Positions 21,954 to 30,748 are shown, numbered from the stretch's first letter. The stretch is 64,000 nucleotides of DNA from Micromonospora citrea (GCF_900090315.1 NZ_FMHZ01000002.1:5674501-5738500), one strand, 5' to 3'. Numbers and translations: made by a program. Notes: generated from the sequence alone by a model not told the origin.

Positions 21954-22016
21954 GCGACGACCCGGGAAGGGATCGGTGGAGCCGTCCGTGACCGGCCGGC
22001 CGTACGATTCGTGATC

Positions 22017-23219
22017 ATGACGACTCCCGCAGACGCGAGCCTCCGTCCCTTCCGGGTCGACGTCCCGCAGCACGACCTCGACGACCTGCACGAGCGGCTC
22101 GACCGCACCAGGTGGCCCGACGAGCTGCCCGGGGTGGGCTGGGAGTACGGCGTCCCCCGGGACTACCTCATGGAGCTGGCGGGCTACTGGCGGCACGAGT
22201 ACGACTGGCGGGCCGCCGAGGCGAAACTCAACGAGTGGCCGCAGTTCGTCACCACGATCGACGGGGCGGACGTCCACCTCGCGCACGTCCGCTCCCCGGA
22301 GCCCGACGCGACCCCGCTGCTCGTCACGCACGGCTGGCCCGGCTCGATCGTCGAGTTCACCCGGATCGCCGGGCCGCTGACGGATCCGCGGGCGCACGGC
22401 GGCGACCCGTCCGACGCCTTCCACCTGGTCATGCCGAGCATCCCGGGGTTCGGCCTCTCCTGGCCGACGCGGGAGACCGGCTGGGAGTTCCGGCGGGTGG
22501 CGGCCGCCTTCGCCGAGCTGATGCGCCGCCTCGGCTACCAGCGGTACGGGGTGCAGGGCGGCGACTGGGGCTCGCTCATCTCCCGCGAACTCGGCCGCAC
22601 CCGCACCGACCAGGTCATCGGCGTACACCTGAACCTGCTGCCGCGCTCGGCCGCGACGGAGGAGCCCGACGCGGAGCTGCTCTCCTCCCTGAGCCCGGCG
22701 GAGCGGGAGCGGACGCTGGCCTCGTGGCGGCGCACGCGACAGTGGGAGCGCGACAGCGGCGGCTACGCGGCCATCCAGTCCACGCGGCCGCAGACGCTCG
22801 CCTACGGCCTGACCGACTCGCCGGTCGGCCAGCTGGCCTGGATCGCCGAGAAGTTCAAGGAGTGGACGGACTCGTCGGCCCGCCCGGAGGACGCCGTCGA
22901 CCGCGACCACCTGCTCACCAACGTCATGCTCTACTGGCTCACCGGAACGGCCGGCTCGTCCGCCCGCATCTACTACGAGCGGGCGCACTCGGACTACTTC
23001 GACTCGCCGCCGGAGCCGTCGGCCGCGCCGACCGCGGTGGCCGTCTTCCCCCGGGACAACTTCATCCCGCTGCGGCACATCGCCGAGCAGACGAACAACA
23101 TCGTGCGGTGGACCGAGTTCGACCGGGGCGGGCACTTCGCCGCCATGGAGGCCCCCGAGCTGCTGGTCGGTGACGTCCGGGCGTTCTTCCGGCAGCTCCG
23201 CGCGGAGACGTCCGACTGA
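22017..23219 (+). CDS. Epoxide hydrolase
   Basis: A 400-aa alpha/beta hydrolase of the epoxide hydrolase family with the EHN N-terminal domain (RPFRVDVPQHDLDDLHERL). The oxyanion element is HGWPGS near residue 105, the nucleophilic aspartate is Asp183 in GGDWGS, and the base is His373 in GGHFAAMEAP. It opens epoxides to diols, in detoxification or secondary metabolism. ATG at 22017 follows TACGAT by 8 bases; GTG at 22011 is an alternative. No signal peptide is seen. It precedes pucR but with its own start signals. Confidence 0.9.
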   Translation: MTTPADASLRPFRVDVPQHDLDDLHERLDRTRWPDELPGVGWEYGVPRDYLMELAGYWRHEYDWRAAEAKLNEWPQFVTTIDGADVHLAHVRSPEPDATPLLVTHGWPGSIVEFTRIAGPLTDPRAHGGDPSDAFHLVMPSIPGFGLSWPTRETGWEFRRVAAAFAELMRRLGYQRYGVQGGDWGSLISRELGRTRTDQVIGVHLNLLPRSAATEEPDAELLSSLSPAERERTLASWRRTRQWERDSGGYAAIQSTRPQTLAYGLTDSPVGQLAWIAEKFKEWTDSSARPEDAVDRDHLLTNVMLYWLTGTAGSSARIYYERAHSDYFDSPPEPSAAPTAVAVFPRDNFIPLRHIAEQTNNIVRWTEFDRGGHFAAMEAPELLVGDVRAFFRQLRAETSD

Positions 23220-23241
23220 TCGAGCGGTCGAGAATCGGGGT

Positions 23242-23282
23242 CACGGACGGTAGCGTGTCGCCCGTGTTCCCTACCGTCCGTG
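23242..23282 (+). promoter_or_regulatory. 12-bp perfect inverted repeat across the pucR start
   Basis: CACGGACGGTAG (23242-23253) is repeated inverted at 23271-23282, separated by 17 bases. The left arm overlaps the probable -10 hexamer TAGCGT (23251-23256) and the right arm lies within the first codons of pucR. It could be an operator for autoregulation or an mRNA hairpin that hides the start codon. Confidence 0.65.
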
Positions 23283-25156
23283 AGATCCTCGCGCTGGATC
23301 CCGTCCGCCACGGTGCCCCGCGCGTGGTCGCCGGGGACGTCGGGCTGGACCGTCCGGTGCGGTGGGTGCACGTGGCGGAGGTGCCCGACATCGCCACCCT
23401 GCTCGGGGGCGGTGAGCTGGTGCTCACCACCGGCATCGGGCTGCCCGCCGACGACGACGGGTTGCGCGCCTTCATCGGCGACCTGGCCGACGTCGGGGTC
23501 TCGGGGCTGGTCGTCGAGCTGGGCCGCCGGTACGTCAGCGGGGTCCCCCGGGTGATGGCGGCCGTCGCCGAGCGTCGTGGGCTGCCGCTGGTCGAGCTGC
23601 GCCGGGCCACCCCGTTCGTCCGCGTCACCGAGGCGGTGCACGCGCTGATCGTCGACGCCCAGCTCACCGAGCTGCGGGCGACCGAGGAGATCCACCAGCG
23701 CTTCACCGAGCTGTCGGTGGAGGGCGCCGGCCCCGGCGAGGTGGTCCGGCAGGCCGCCGAGCTGTCCGGCTGCCCCGTGGTGCTGGAGAACCTCTCCCGG
23801 CAGGTGCTCGCGTACGACCCGGCGGGGGAGAGCGCCGAGTTGCTGCTCGACGGCTGGGAACAGCACTCCCGCCGGATCCGGCCGGCGGGACGGACGGCGT
23901 ACGACGCGGACAGCGGCTGGCTGGTGACCACCGTGGGAGCCCGGGGCCACGACTGGGGCCGGCTGCTGCTGCGCTGGCCGGGCGGGGGCGACCTGGCCGC
24001 CGGCCGGCGCGTACCCGGCCCGGCGGCCGACGACGGGACGACCGTCACCGGCGCGCCGCCCACCCGGCTGACGATCCTGGTCGAGCGGGCCGCCTCGACG
24101 CTGGCCCTGGGCCGGCTGATCCGCCGCGACGCGGAGGGCCTGGAGCGGCAGATCCACCGTACGCTGCTGACGGCCCTGCTCGACCACTCCCGGCCGGTGG
24201 ACGAGGTGGCCCTGCGGGCCCGGGCGTTGGGGGTGGTGCTGGAGCGGCGGCACCTCGTCGGGGTGGTGGTCCGGCACCGGGCCGACGGCCCGGGGGAGGG
24301 CGGGGCGGCGGTCGAGTTCGCCGCTGCGGGTGAGCCCGGCGCGGACGGCCCGGAGGCGGGCCCGGCGCGGCTGCGGGACCTCGCCGAGGCGGTCGGTCAG
24401 GCGCTGCACGAGGCGAAGCTGGCCGGGCTGACCAGCGCCGTCGACGACCACGCCGTCGGCGTGCTGCTCGCCCTGCCGGAACCGGCGGCCGAGGAGCGGG
24501 CGCTGGCCGCGTTCGCCGCCGCGCTGCGTCGGGGCCGCCCCGACGCTCCGGGCCGCCGGGACGCTCCGGGCCGCCGGGACGTTCCGGGCCGCCGGGACGT
24601 TCCGGGCCGCCGGGACGTTCCGGGCCGCCGGGACGTTCCGGGCCGTTTCGACGGGGCGTCCCGGGCGGAGGCCCGGTGGGACGGCTCCGCCCGGCCGCCG
24701 TCGACGGGTGCCCTGCTGATCGCCGCCGGCTCCGGGGTGGGCAGCCTCCGGGAGGCCCGACGGTCGCTGATCGAGGCCCGGCAGGTCGCCGAGGCCGCCC
24801 GGCGGGACCGGCGGGACCTGCCGATCTTCCGGCTGCCGCACGTCGGGCTTGCCGGCCTGCTGCACCTGCTCCGCGACGAGCCCCGGCTGCAGACCTTCGT
24901 CGAGCGGGAACTCGGCGCCCTGCTGACGTACGACGCGCGACACCCCCGGGAGCAGCTGCTCGGCACCCTGCGGGCATACCTGGACGCCGGCCGGAACAAG
25001 TCCGCGGCGGCCGCCGCCGCGCACCTGTCCCGGCCGGCGTTCTACGAGCGGCTGGCCCGGATCGGCCGCGTCCTCGACGTCGACCTCGACTCGGTGGAGG
25101 CCTGCCTCTCCCTCCACGTCGCCCTGCTCGCCCTCGACGCCATCCGCACCCCCTGA
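23264..25156 (+). CDS. PucR family transcriptional regulator
   Basis: A 630-aa regulator. The N-terminal purine-catabolism domain (FPTVREILALDPVRHGAPRV, about residues 1-125) is followed by a central region resembling the CdaR GGDEF-like domain and a C-terminal helix-turn-helix of the PucR type (LRAYLDAGRNKSAAAAAAHL). The ligand is unknown. GTG at 23264 is 7 bases after TAGCGT; GTG at 23255 is the alternative. Residues about 427-462 are a run of six units of D-A/V-P-G-R-R encoded by an 18-bp tandem repeat, an odd insertion just ahead of the output domain. A strong hairpin follows the stop. Confidence 0.88.
   Translation: MFPTVREILALDPVRHGAPRVVAGDVGLDRPVRWVHVAEVPDIATLLGGGELVLTTGIGLPADDDGLRAFIGDLADVGVSGLVVELGRRYVSGVPRVMAAVAERRGLPLVELRRATPFVRVTEAVHALIVDAQLTELRATEEIHQRFTELSVEGAGPGEVVRQAAELSGCPVVLENLSRQVLAYDPAGESAELLLDGWEQHSRRIRPAGRTAYDADSGWLVTTVGARGHDWGRLLLRWPGGGDLAAGRRVPGPAADDGTTVTGAPPTRLTILVERAASTLALGRLIRRDAEGLERQIHRTLLTALLDHSRPVDEVALRARALGVVLERRHLVGVVVRHRADGPGEGGAAVEFAAAGEPGADGPEAGPARLRDLAEAVGQALHEAKLAGLTSAVDDHAVGVLLALPEPAAEERALAAFAAALRRGRPDAPGRRDAPGRRDVPGRRDVPGRRDVPGRRDVPGRFDGASRAEARWDGSARPPSTGALLIAAGSGVGSLREARRSLIEARQVAEAARRDRRDLPIFRLPHVGLAGLLHLLRDEPRLQTFVERELGALLTYDARHPREQLLGTLRAYLDAGRNKSAAAAAAHLSRPAFYERLARIGRVLDVDLDSVEACLSLHVALLALDAIRTP
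24542..24645 (+). repeat. 18-bp tandem repeat within pucR, about six copies
   Basis: Units GACGCTCCGGGCCGCCGG (two) and GACGTTCCGGGCCGCCGG (three, plus a partial copy) are adjacent and in frame. They encode repeats of D-A-P-G-R-R and D-V-P-G-R-R. The near identity of copies implies recent expansion and possible copy-number variation between strains. Confidence 0.92.
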
Positions 25157-25176
25157 CCCCCACCCGTTCCCGCCCG

Positions 25177-25220
25177 CCCCGTCCCGGCCCCCGTCCCGGC
25201 CCCCGTCCCGGCCCCCGTCC
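25177..25220. repeat. 12-bp tandem repeat between pucR and murL
   Basis: CCCCGTCCCGGC is present in three full copies (25177, 25189, 25201) and a partial fourth. It leads directly into the hairpin at 25219-25283. Confidence 0.85.
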
Positions 25221-25283
25221 GTTGATCATGGCGTTGGCGGGGACGAATCGCCCGAACCGCACCGCTAACGTCATGATCAACGG
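25219..25283. terminator. Bidirectional hairpin between pucR and murL
   Basis: A 22-bp stem (25219-25240 with 25262-25283; two G-T pairs) with a 21-base loop contains GTTGATCATG in one arm and CATGATCAAC in the other. It separates two convergent genes and is probably a terminator for both. The GTTGATCATG word has the look of a repeated genomic intergenic palindrome. Confidence 0.75.
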
Positions 25284-25341
25284 GCGCAGCGCGCCGCGGG
25301 CCGGGGCAGCGGGGGCGGGGGTGGGGTGGGGGTGGGGTGGG

Positions 25342-26691
25342 TTAGGTGAGGGTGGTCAGGGCCTTGGTGTAGGCGGGGGGGACGTGGTGCGGGCCGCCGG
25401 GGGTGAAGACGTCCGAGGTGGCCGCCGCCGACCAGGCCGTGGGCGGTACGGCGTCGACGAGGGCACGGACGACGGGGGCGTCGCGCCACTGCTCCTGCTC
25501 GGCGAGCAGGCTCAGCGCCACCACCGACTCCTCCACCTCGCCGACGCACTCGAACGGCTTGTGCCCGTCCACGCCGAGCAGCTCCCGGTAGCCGGGGATC
25601 TGCGAGGAGTCGGCGAGCAGGTCGCCGCCGAAGATGTGGGTGATCCGCTCGCGGGACATGAACGGCGCCATCGCCAGGAAGACGAAGCGGCACTTCGGGC
25701 AGTCGCGGCACCAGCGCTCGCTGGCGTCGCGCAGCTTGAACGCGGCGTTGCAGCTCGTCACCACGTCGTCGTAGCGGTCGATCTCGGCGAACAGTCGGGC
25801 GATGTGCAGCTCCGACAGCGAGCGCAGCAGGGAGAAGTACGGCTCGGTGAGCCCGGCGTGCTCGGCCAGCGCCGCCCGCAGCAGCCCCTCCGCCTCCACG
25901 CCCTTGGACCACTGGTGGTTGATCTCGTGGCCGTCCCAGACCAGGTTCGGGTCCGACGCCGACCGCTCGTTGGACATCACCACCGGGCCCAGCCCGTGCA
26001 GCACCGCCGTGGCGACCGCGATCAGCGAGTTGATCGCGGTGACCGGGATGTGGCCGTTGAGCGCGCCGGCGGCGTTCAGCTCGAACAGCACCGGGTCGAT
26101 GCGCCGCCGGGCGGCGAGCGGGGCGAGCCCGGACGCCTCGTTCACCGCGACGATCACGTGGTTGGGGTTGACCGAGAACGGCACCGGGTCGAGACCGGCC
26201 CGACGCAGCGCCTCCAGGCTGACGATGGAGTCCTTGCCGCCGCCGACGGCCGAGAGCGGACGCCGGTCCGAGTCGTCGTACACCCGGGGCGGCGACACCT
26301 CGCCGGCCGGCACCTCCGGTCGCAACCGGAGCACGTGCGGCAGCCGGTTGCGGTACGCGTACTCCGCCAGGCCCTTGGTGTAGACGGCGGTGACCAGCTC
26401 GGCGGCGGCCGCGCCCAGCGGCGCCGGCAGCACCAGGCGCGGCGGCGCGGCGGCCTTGTAGTAGCTGACGCCGGCGACGACGTGCAGCAGCTCCAGCACC
26501 CGGCCGAGGGTCGCCACGGTCTCGTCCGACGGCGGCGCGTCGGGCAGCGGGAGGGTGATCACCTCGGTGAACCGCTGCTCGCCGTCGGGGCCGGTGAGGG
26601 CGTAGTCGAAGAGCACCTCCCCGGTGGAGAGGTCGATCGAGTAGGACGGGAAGGTGAAGGCGTCCATCCGCCGCAGCTGCTCATTGGGCAC
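25342..26691 (-). CDS. murL: MurL, UDP-MurNAc-L-Ala-L-Glu epimerase
   Basis: A 449-aa protein that I recognise as MurL, which turns UDP-MurNAc-L-Ala-L-Glu into the D-Glu form in an ATP-dependent reaction. Together with MurD2 it replaces glutamate racemase plus standard MurD. A PP-loop-like motif GGGKDS lies at residues 150-155 and a cysteine cluster C-x2-C-x2-C at 328-334 (RWCRDCPKC). NPNHVIVAVNEASGL and MSNERSASDPNLVWDGHEIN are further family landmarks. GTG at 26691 is 5 bases after TAGTAT (26697-26702), so the transcript is probably leaderless. murD2 diverges 87 bases away. It is cytosolic. Confidence 0.88.
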   Translation of the reverse strand: MPNEQLRRMDAFTFPSYSIDLSTGEVLFDYALTGPDGEQRFTEVITLPLPDAPPSDETVATLGRVLELLHVVAGVSYYKAAAPPRLVLPAPLGAAAAELVTAVYTKGLAEYAYRNRLPHVLRLRPEVPAGEVSPPRVYDDSDRRPLSAVGGGKDSIVSLEALRRAGLDPVPFSVNPNHVIVAVNEASGLAPLAARRRIDPVLFELNAAGALNGHIPVTAINSLIAVATAVLHGLGPVVMSNERSASDPNLVWDGHEINHQWSKGVEAEGLLRAALAEHAGLTEPYFSLLRSLSELHIARLFAEIDRYDDVVTSCNAAFKLRDASERWCRDCPKCRFVFLAMAPFMSRERITHIFGGDLLADSSQIPGYRELLGVDGHKPFECVGEVEESVVALSLLAEQEQWRDAPVVRALVDAVPPTAWSAAATSDVFTPGGPHHVPPAYTKALTTLT

Positions 26692-26696
26692 ACGCC

Positions 26697-26702
26697 ATAC
26701 TA
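26697..26702 (-). promoter_or_regulatory. -10 hexamer of murL
   Basis: TAGTAT on the minus strand ends 5 bases before the murL GTG. It lies in the 87-base gap shared with the divergent murD2 gene, so both promoters must overlap or lie back to back here. Confidence 0.6.
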
Positions 26703-26778
26703 GGCCCTGGTTCGTCCGGCGTGTCCGGCTGTGCCGGACGTGCCTGTGCCCCGCCGTCGACATCCCCGAGGAGAACCA

Positions 26779-28128
26779 GTGCGCCTGTCTGACCTGCGCG
26801 GACGTGCCGTCGCCGTCTGGGGGGCCGGCCGGGAGGGCCGGGCCGCGGTGACCGCGATCGCCGCGCACGGCCCGGCCGACCTGGTCGCCGTCGACGACAG
26901 CGCCAACTTCCTCAGCCTGCCCTGGGAGGGGCCGCTGGCCGAGGCGGCGCCGCTGGTCACCGGCGAGGAGGGCTTCGCCCGGCTGGCCGCCGCCGACGTG
27001 GTGGTCCGCTCGCCCGGCGTGCCGCAGACCCACCCGTGGCTGGTGGAGCTGCGCCGGCGCGGCGTGACCGTCACCCAGGGCACGGCCCTGTGGATGGCCG
27101 ACCACGCCGACCGCACCGTCGGCGTCACCGGCAGCAAGGGCAAGAGCACCACCTCCAGCCTGATCAGCCACCTGCTCGCCGCCGTGGACCGGCCGAACGT
27201 CTTCGGCGGCAACATCGGCGTGCCGACGCTGGACCTGCCGGAGGCGGAGCTGTACGTGCTGGAGCTCTCCAGCTACCAGTGCAGCGACCTGACGGACTCG
27301 CCGCGCGTGGCGGTGGTCACCTCGCTCTTCCCCGAGCACCTCGACGCGCACGGCGGCGAGCGCGAGTACTACCGCGACAAGCTCAACCTGCTGGCGCACG
27401 GCCCGCGCACCGTCGTGGTCAACGGCGCCGACCCGCGGCTCGCCCTCGAACTGGGCGACCGCGCGGCGGTACGCGCCGGCCTGCCGGACACCGTCCACGT
27501 GGCCGGCGGCGCGGACGGCACGCCCTGGTTCCACCTCGCCGACCAGCCGCTCTTCCCGCGCGCGGTCCTGCCGCTGGTCGGCCGGCACAACGAGGGCAAC
27601 CTCTGCGTCGCCCTCGCCGTGCTCGACGCGCTGGGCGTCGACGTGGTGGCCCGCAAGGACACCCTGGCCGTGGCGGTCGCCGAGTTCCAGGGGCTGGCGC
27701 ACCGGCTCACCGAGATCGCCGACCCGTCCGGCCTGACCTTCGTCGACGACACCCTCGCCACCAGCCCGTACGCGGCCATGCACGCCATCGACGCGTACGA
27801 GGGACGGCCGTTGACGGTGATCGTCGGCGGCACGGACCGGGGCCTAGACTACGCGCCGCTGCGCGAGCACCTCGCGGAGCGCGAGATCACCGTGCTCGGC
27901 ATCCCCGACAGCGGCGCCCGGATCGTCGAGGCGCTCGCGGGGCTGCCCAAGGTGCGCGCCGAGGTGGTCGACGACCTGGTCGCCGCCGTCCGGCGGGCCC
28001 GCGAGCTGACCCCGGCCGACGGCGTGGTGCTGCTCTCCCCGGCCGCGCCCAGCTACGGGCGGTTCCGCAACTTCGAGCACCGCTCCGAGGTCTTCGCCCA
28101 AGCCGTCCGCGACACCGCGTCCGGCTGA
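26779..28128 (+). CDS. murD2: MurD2, UDP-MurNAc-L-Ala-L-glutamate ligase
   Basis: A 449-aa Mur ligase. The ATP loop GSKGKST is at residues 118-124, followed by LELSSYQCSDL, the metal-binding FPEHLDAHGG, DKLNLL, and the C-terminal VDDTLATSPYAAM. In ordinary MurD the added residue is D-glutamate; because murL is the divergent neighbour, this is expected to be the MurD2 type that adds L-glutamate. GTG at 26779 has GAGGAG 5 bases upstream. It converges with the RING-protein gene 25 bases after its stop. Whether the genome also holds a classical murD or murI cannot be seen here. Confidence 0.88.
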   Translation: MRLSDLRGRAVAVWGAGREGRAAVTAIAAHGPADLVAVDDSANFLSLPWEGPLAEAAPLVTGEEGFARLAAADVVVRSPGVPQTHPWLVELRRRGVTVTQGTALWMADHADRTVGVTGSKGKSTTSSLISHLLAAVDRPNVFGGNIGVPTLDLPEAELYVLELSSYQCSDLTDSPRVAVVTSLFPEHLDAHGGEREYYRDKLNLLAHGPRTVVVNGADPRLALELGDRAAVRAGLPDTVHVAGGADGTPWFHLADQPLFPRAVLPLVGRHNEGNLCVALAVLDALGVDVVARKDTLAVAVAEFQGLAHRLTEIADPSGLTFVDDTLATSPYAAMHAIDAYEGRPLTVIVGGTDRGLDYAPLREHLAEREITVLGIPDSGARIVEALAGLPKVRAEVVDDLVAAVRRARELTPADGVVLLSPAAPSYGRFRNFEHRSEVFAQAVRDTASG

Positions 28129-28153
28129 CCGCCGGCCGGCGCGGTCCCGGGGC

Positions 28154-30748
28154 TCAGCCGCCGGGCGCGAGGCCGGCGATCAGGTCGGCGGCGTCCAGCA
28201 GCCGCACCCGGTCGCCGTCCAGGTCGCCTCGGTACAGCGCGTACGCCTGCGCCCCCTCCGCCAGCGGCAGGTCACCGCGCACCAGCGCGGCGAACGCCGG
28301 CGCGGCGGTCGGGACGTCGCGCGGGTCGGTGGGGCCCAGCGCGACGAGCCGGCCGGCGAACGCCGCGTCGCCCTCGCCGGGCTCGCGCCGATAGGCCGAG
28401 GTCGCGCCGTCGCGGTGCCGGACCACGACCGTCCCGGCCCGGGCGGCGGCGTGCCAGCACGCCAGCTCCCAGAGGCTCACCCGCCGTCCGGCCGCGAAGT
28501 GTCCGTCGGCCGCGGCGCTGAGCCGGGCGAGCGTACGCGAGTACCGGGCCACCGAGTGGTAGCTGCCCGTGCCGGTCATCGTGGCGTCGATCCAGCGCAG
28601 CGTCCCGAGGTGGAGGTCGACGACGAGCGGGGTGGCCGCCTTGACCTGGCCGGTGAGGTCGAAGCGCTGCTCGACGGCCTTCGGCTCGAACGGCCCGCCC
28701 CGCCCGGGGTCGCCCAGGAGACCGGCGAACGCGTCGGTCATCGCGTCGAACGGCACGTTGTTGTAGCTGAACACCACCATCGCGACGTACCGGATCCCGC
28801 GCCCGCGCAGCGCCGCCACGTCGAGGTCGACGAACTCGCTCGCCCCCAGCGGCGCCGGCGCGGAGGTCAGGTCGCCGGAGTGCACGGCGGCGTCGTGGAA
28901 GCGCAGCCGGGTGTAGTCGCACCAGCCGGCGAACCGGCCGTCGTCGGCGACCATCGCGACGGAGAGGTCGAGGTCGACCCGGGTGCCGGTCGGCTCGGTC
29001 CAGTGCAGGAAGAGCCGGACCCGCCGCCCCGGCGGCAACGGCTGGCTGCTGCCCCGGGGCAGGCGGACCAGGGCGGCCGAGGCGGTACGTTCGGCGAACG
29101 GGGCGGTGAGGTCGGCCAGTCCGGCGTCGACGACGGCGACCTCGACGCCGGGCAGCAGCCCGGCGCGTCTGCGCAGCTCGCCGGTGAGCACCTCGTCCAG
29201 CGCGCCGCCCAGGTCGGCCGGCAACCGCGGCCGCCGGTCCGGCTCAGCCCAGAGCCGGGCCCGCCCGCCGCGCGGGAAGTACAACCGGGACACCGCCGGC
29301 CACGTCGCGGCGCGGACCGCGCCCACGGCGGCCACCAGCACCCCCGGTGCGACGGCGCCCGCGACGGCCGCCACCGTGTCGAGCAGGTGTCGCGGGTCGT
29401 CGACGCGTGCGGCCAGCGCCACCACCCGGCGCAGCAGCTCACCGGGGCGACCGGCGAGCAGCCGGACGGCGGTCGGCGCGTCGCCGGCGCGCAGCGCCTC
29501 CTCCACCCGGGTGCCCCAGGACGCGGCGCGCAGCCGGCCGTCCTCGATCCGCAGCAGCGGCGCGTGCGTGGCAGCCGCCGCCCGCAGCAGCCGGCCCAGC
29601 GCGGTGGCGTCGTCGACCGGCGTGCCGCGCAGCACCGCGAACGCGGCCGCGGCGCGCGGGTGCCGGTCGGGCCGCTCGAACGGGTGCAGCGGCTCCGCCG
29701 CGTGCAGCCAGCGGGACCGGTGGCGCAGCAGATCGTCCACCAGGAGCCCCGGGTCGAGGGCGTCCAGGCGGGCGAGCAGCGCCCGGCGCAGCGGACGGGG
29801 CAGGGACCGGTGCCGCTTCGGCGGCGCGACCAGCCCCGGGTCGCCGCCGTGCAGGGCGTACAGCAGGCGCAGCGCGTCGGTCGCGGAGGTGACGTGGCGG
29901 TCGAGCAGCTCCGTCGTCCGCGCCGCGGTGAGCGGGCCGGCGAGGAGCCGGGCCAGCACCAGCGCCCGGGTCTCCCGGACCGGGATGTCCGGCAGCCAGG
30001 CCGGGTCGGCGGTGCCGACCCGGTCGAGCAGGACCGCCAGATCGGCCCGGTCCACCGGGGACAGCGGCGTGCGCCGGGCCAGCAGCGCCGCGAGCGTCTC
30101 GTGGGCGGCCCGCTCGACGTCCCCGGCGAGTTCCAGCACCGCGGCGCGCCGGGGCATGGGCAGGACGGGACCGCCGTGCGGTCGGGCGGCCGGGCTGAGG
30201 AACGGCCCGTCCCCGGTCAGCCGGCGGTGGCACAGCGGGCAGCCCGTGTAACCGTCGTCCCAGCAGGCCGTGCAGACCAGGTGCGCGCACGGCGACACCG
30301 GCCCGACCGTGCCCACCCGCCCGCACAGCACGCACGGCTGTGCCGGCTCCTGGAGGAGCAGCGTGAACACCCGGCGTACGTAGAGCTCGTCGGTGTCGGC
30401 CGGCACACGACGTGGGAAGTCCCGGAACAGGGGCACGTGCGGTGTGTGCGCGCCGACCGCCGACTCCAGCACCGCCAGCAGCGCCAGGCCGGTGACGGCG
30501 AGCCGGTCGGCGGGCAGCCCGGCCAGCGCGGCGCGCAGCCGCGGCCCGACCTGCCAGCCCAGCGCCAGCGCGTCGGCCTCCAGTGCCCGCAGCCCGGTGT
30601 CGACGGCCGCCGGCCGCCGGCCGGCCCGCTTGGCCTTGCGACCGCCGCCGAGCAGGCCCGCCGCGACGAGCCCCGAGCGCCGCACCAGAGTGACCGCGAG
30701 CGGATGCACCGCCGCGCCGGCCGCCTGGACCGTGAGCTGGGTCGCCAC
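28154..30748 (-). CDS. RING-finger protein of the MXAN_6230/SCO0854 type
   Basis: A large protein (864 aa from GTG 30748; ATG 30754 adds two residues). Near residue 140 it has a complete C3HC4 RING-like zinc site: C-x2-C-x11-C-x-H-x2-C-x2-C-x7-C-x2-C, starting CVLCGRVG. A long helical Arg/Ala/Leu-rich middle follows. The C-terminal 250 residues are beta-rich (FVDLDVAALRGRGIRYVAM, VVFSYNNVPF, LVVDLHLGTLRWID) and remind me of TerD-like stress proteins. I recall a family named after MXAN_6230/SCO0854 with this layout. GGAGG lies 6 bases before the GTG. The role is unknown; a ubiquitin-ligase activity should not be assumed. Confidence 0.72.
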   Translation of the reverse strand: MATQLTVQAAGAAVHPLAVTLVRRSGLVAAGLLGGGRKAKRAGRRPAAVDTGLRALEADALALGWQVGPRLRAALAGLPADRLAVTGLALLAVLESAVGAHTPHVPLFRDFPRRVPADTDELYVRRVFTLLLQEPAQPCVLCGRVGTVGPVSPCAHLVCTACWDDGYTGCPLCHRRLTGDGPFLSPAARPHGGPVLPMPRRAAVLELAGDVERAAHETLAALLARRTPLSPVDRADLAVLLDRVGTADPAWLPDIPVRETRALVLARLLAGPLTAARTTELLDRHVTSATDALRLLYALHGGDPGLVAPPKRHRSLPRPLRRALLARLDALDPGLLVDDLLRHRSRWLHAAEPLHPFERPDRHPRAAAAFAVLRGTPVDDATALGRLLRAAAATHAPLLRIEDGRLRAASWGTRVEEALRAGDAPTAVRLLAGRPGELLRRVVALAARVDDPRHLLDTVAAVAGAVAPGVLVAAVGAVRAATWPAVSRLYFPRGGRARLWAEPDRRPRLPADLGGALDEVLTGELRRRAGLLPGVEVAVVDAGLADLTAPFAERTASAALVRLPRGSSQPLPPGRRVRLFLHWTEPTGTRVDLDLSVAMVADDGRFAGWCDYTRLRFHDAAVHSGDLTSAPAPLGASEFVDLDVAALRGRGIRYVAMVVFSYNNVPFDAMTDAFAGLLGDPGRGGPFEPKAVEQRFDLTGQVKAATPLVVDLHLGTLRWIDATMTGTGSYHSVARYSRTLARLSAAADGHFAAGRRVSLWELACWHAAARAGTVVVRHRDGATSAYRREPGEGDAAFAGRLVALGPTDPRDVPTAAPAFAALVRGDLPLAEGAQAYALYRGDLDGDRVRLLDAADLIAGLAPGG

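Noticed and set aside
24542..24645. CRISPR-like repeats
   Set aside because: Units are directly adjacent without spacers, in frame within a coding gene, and no cas gene is present.
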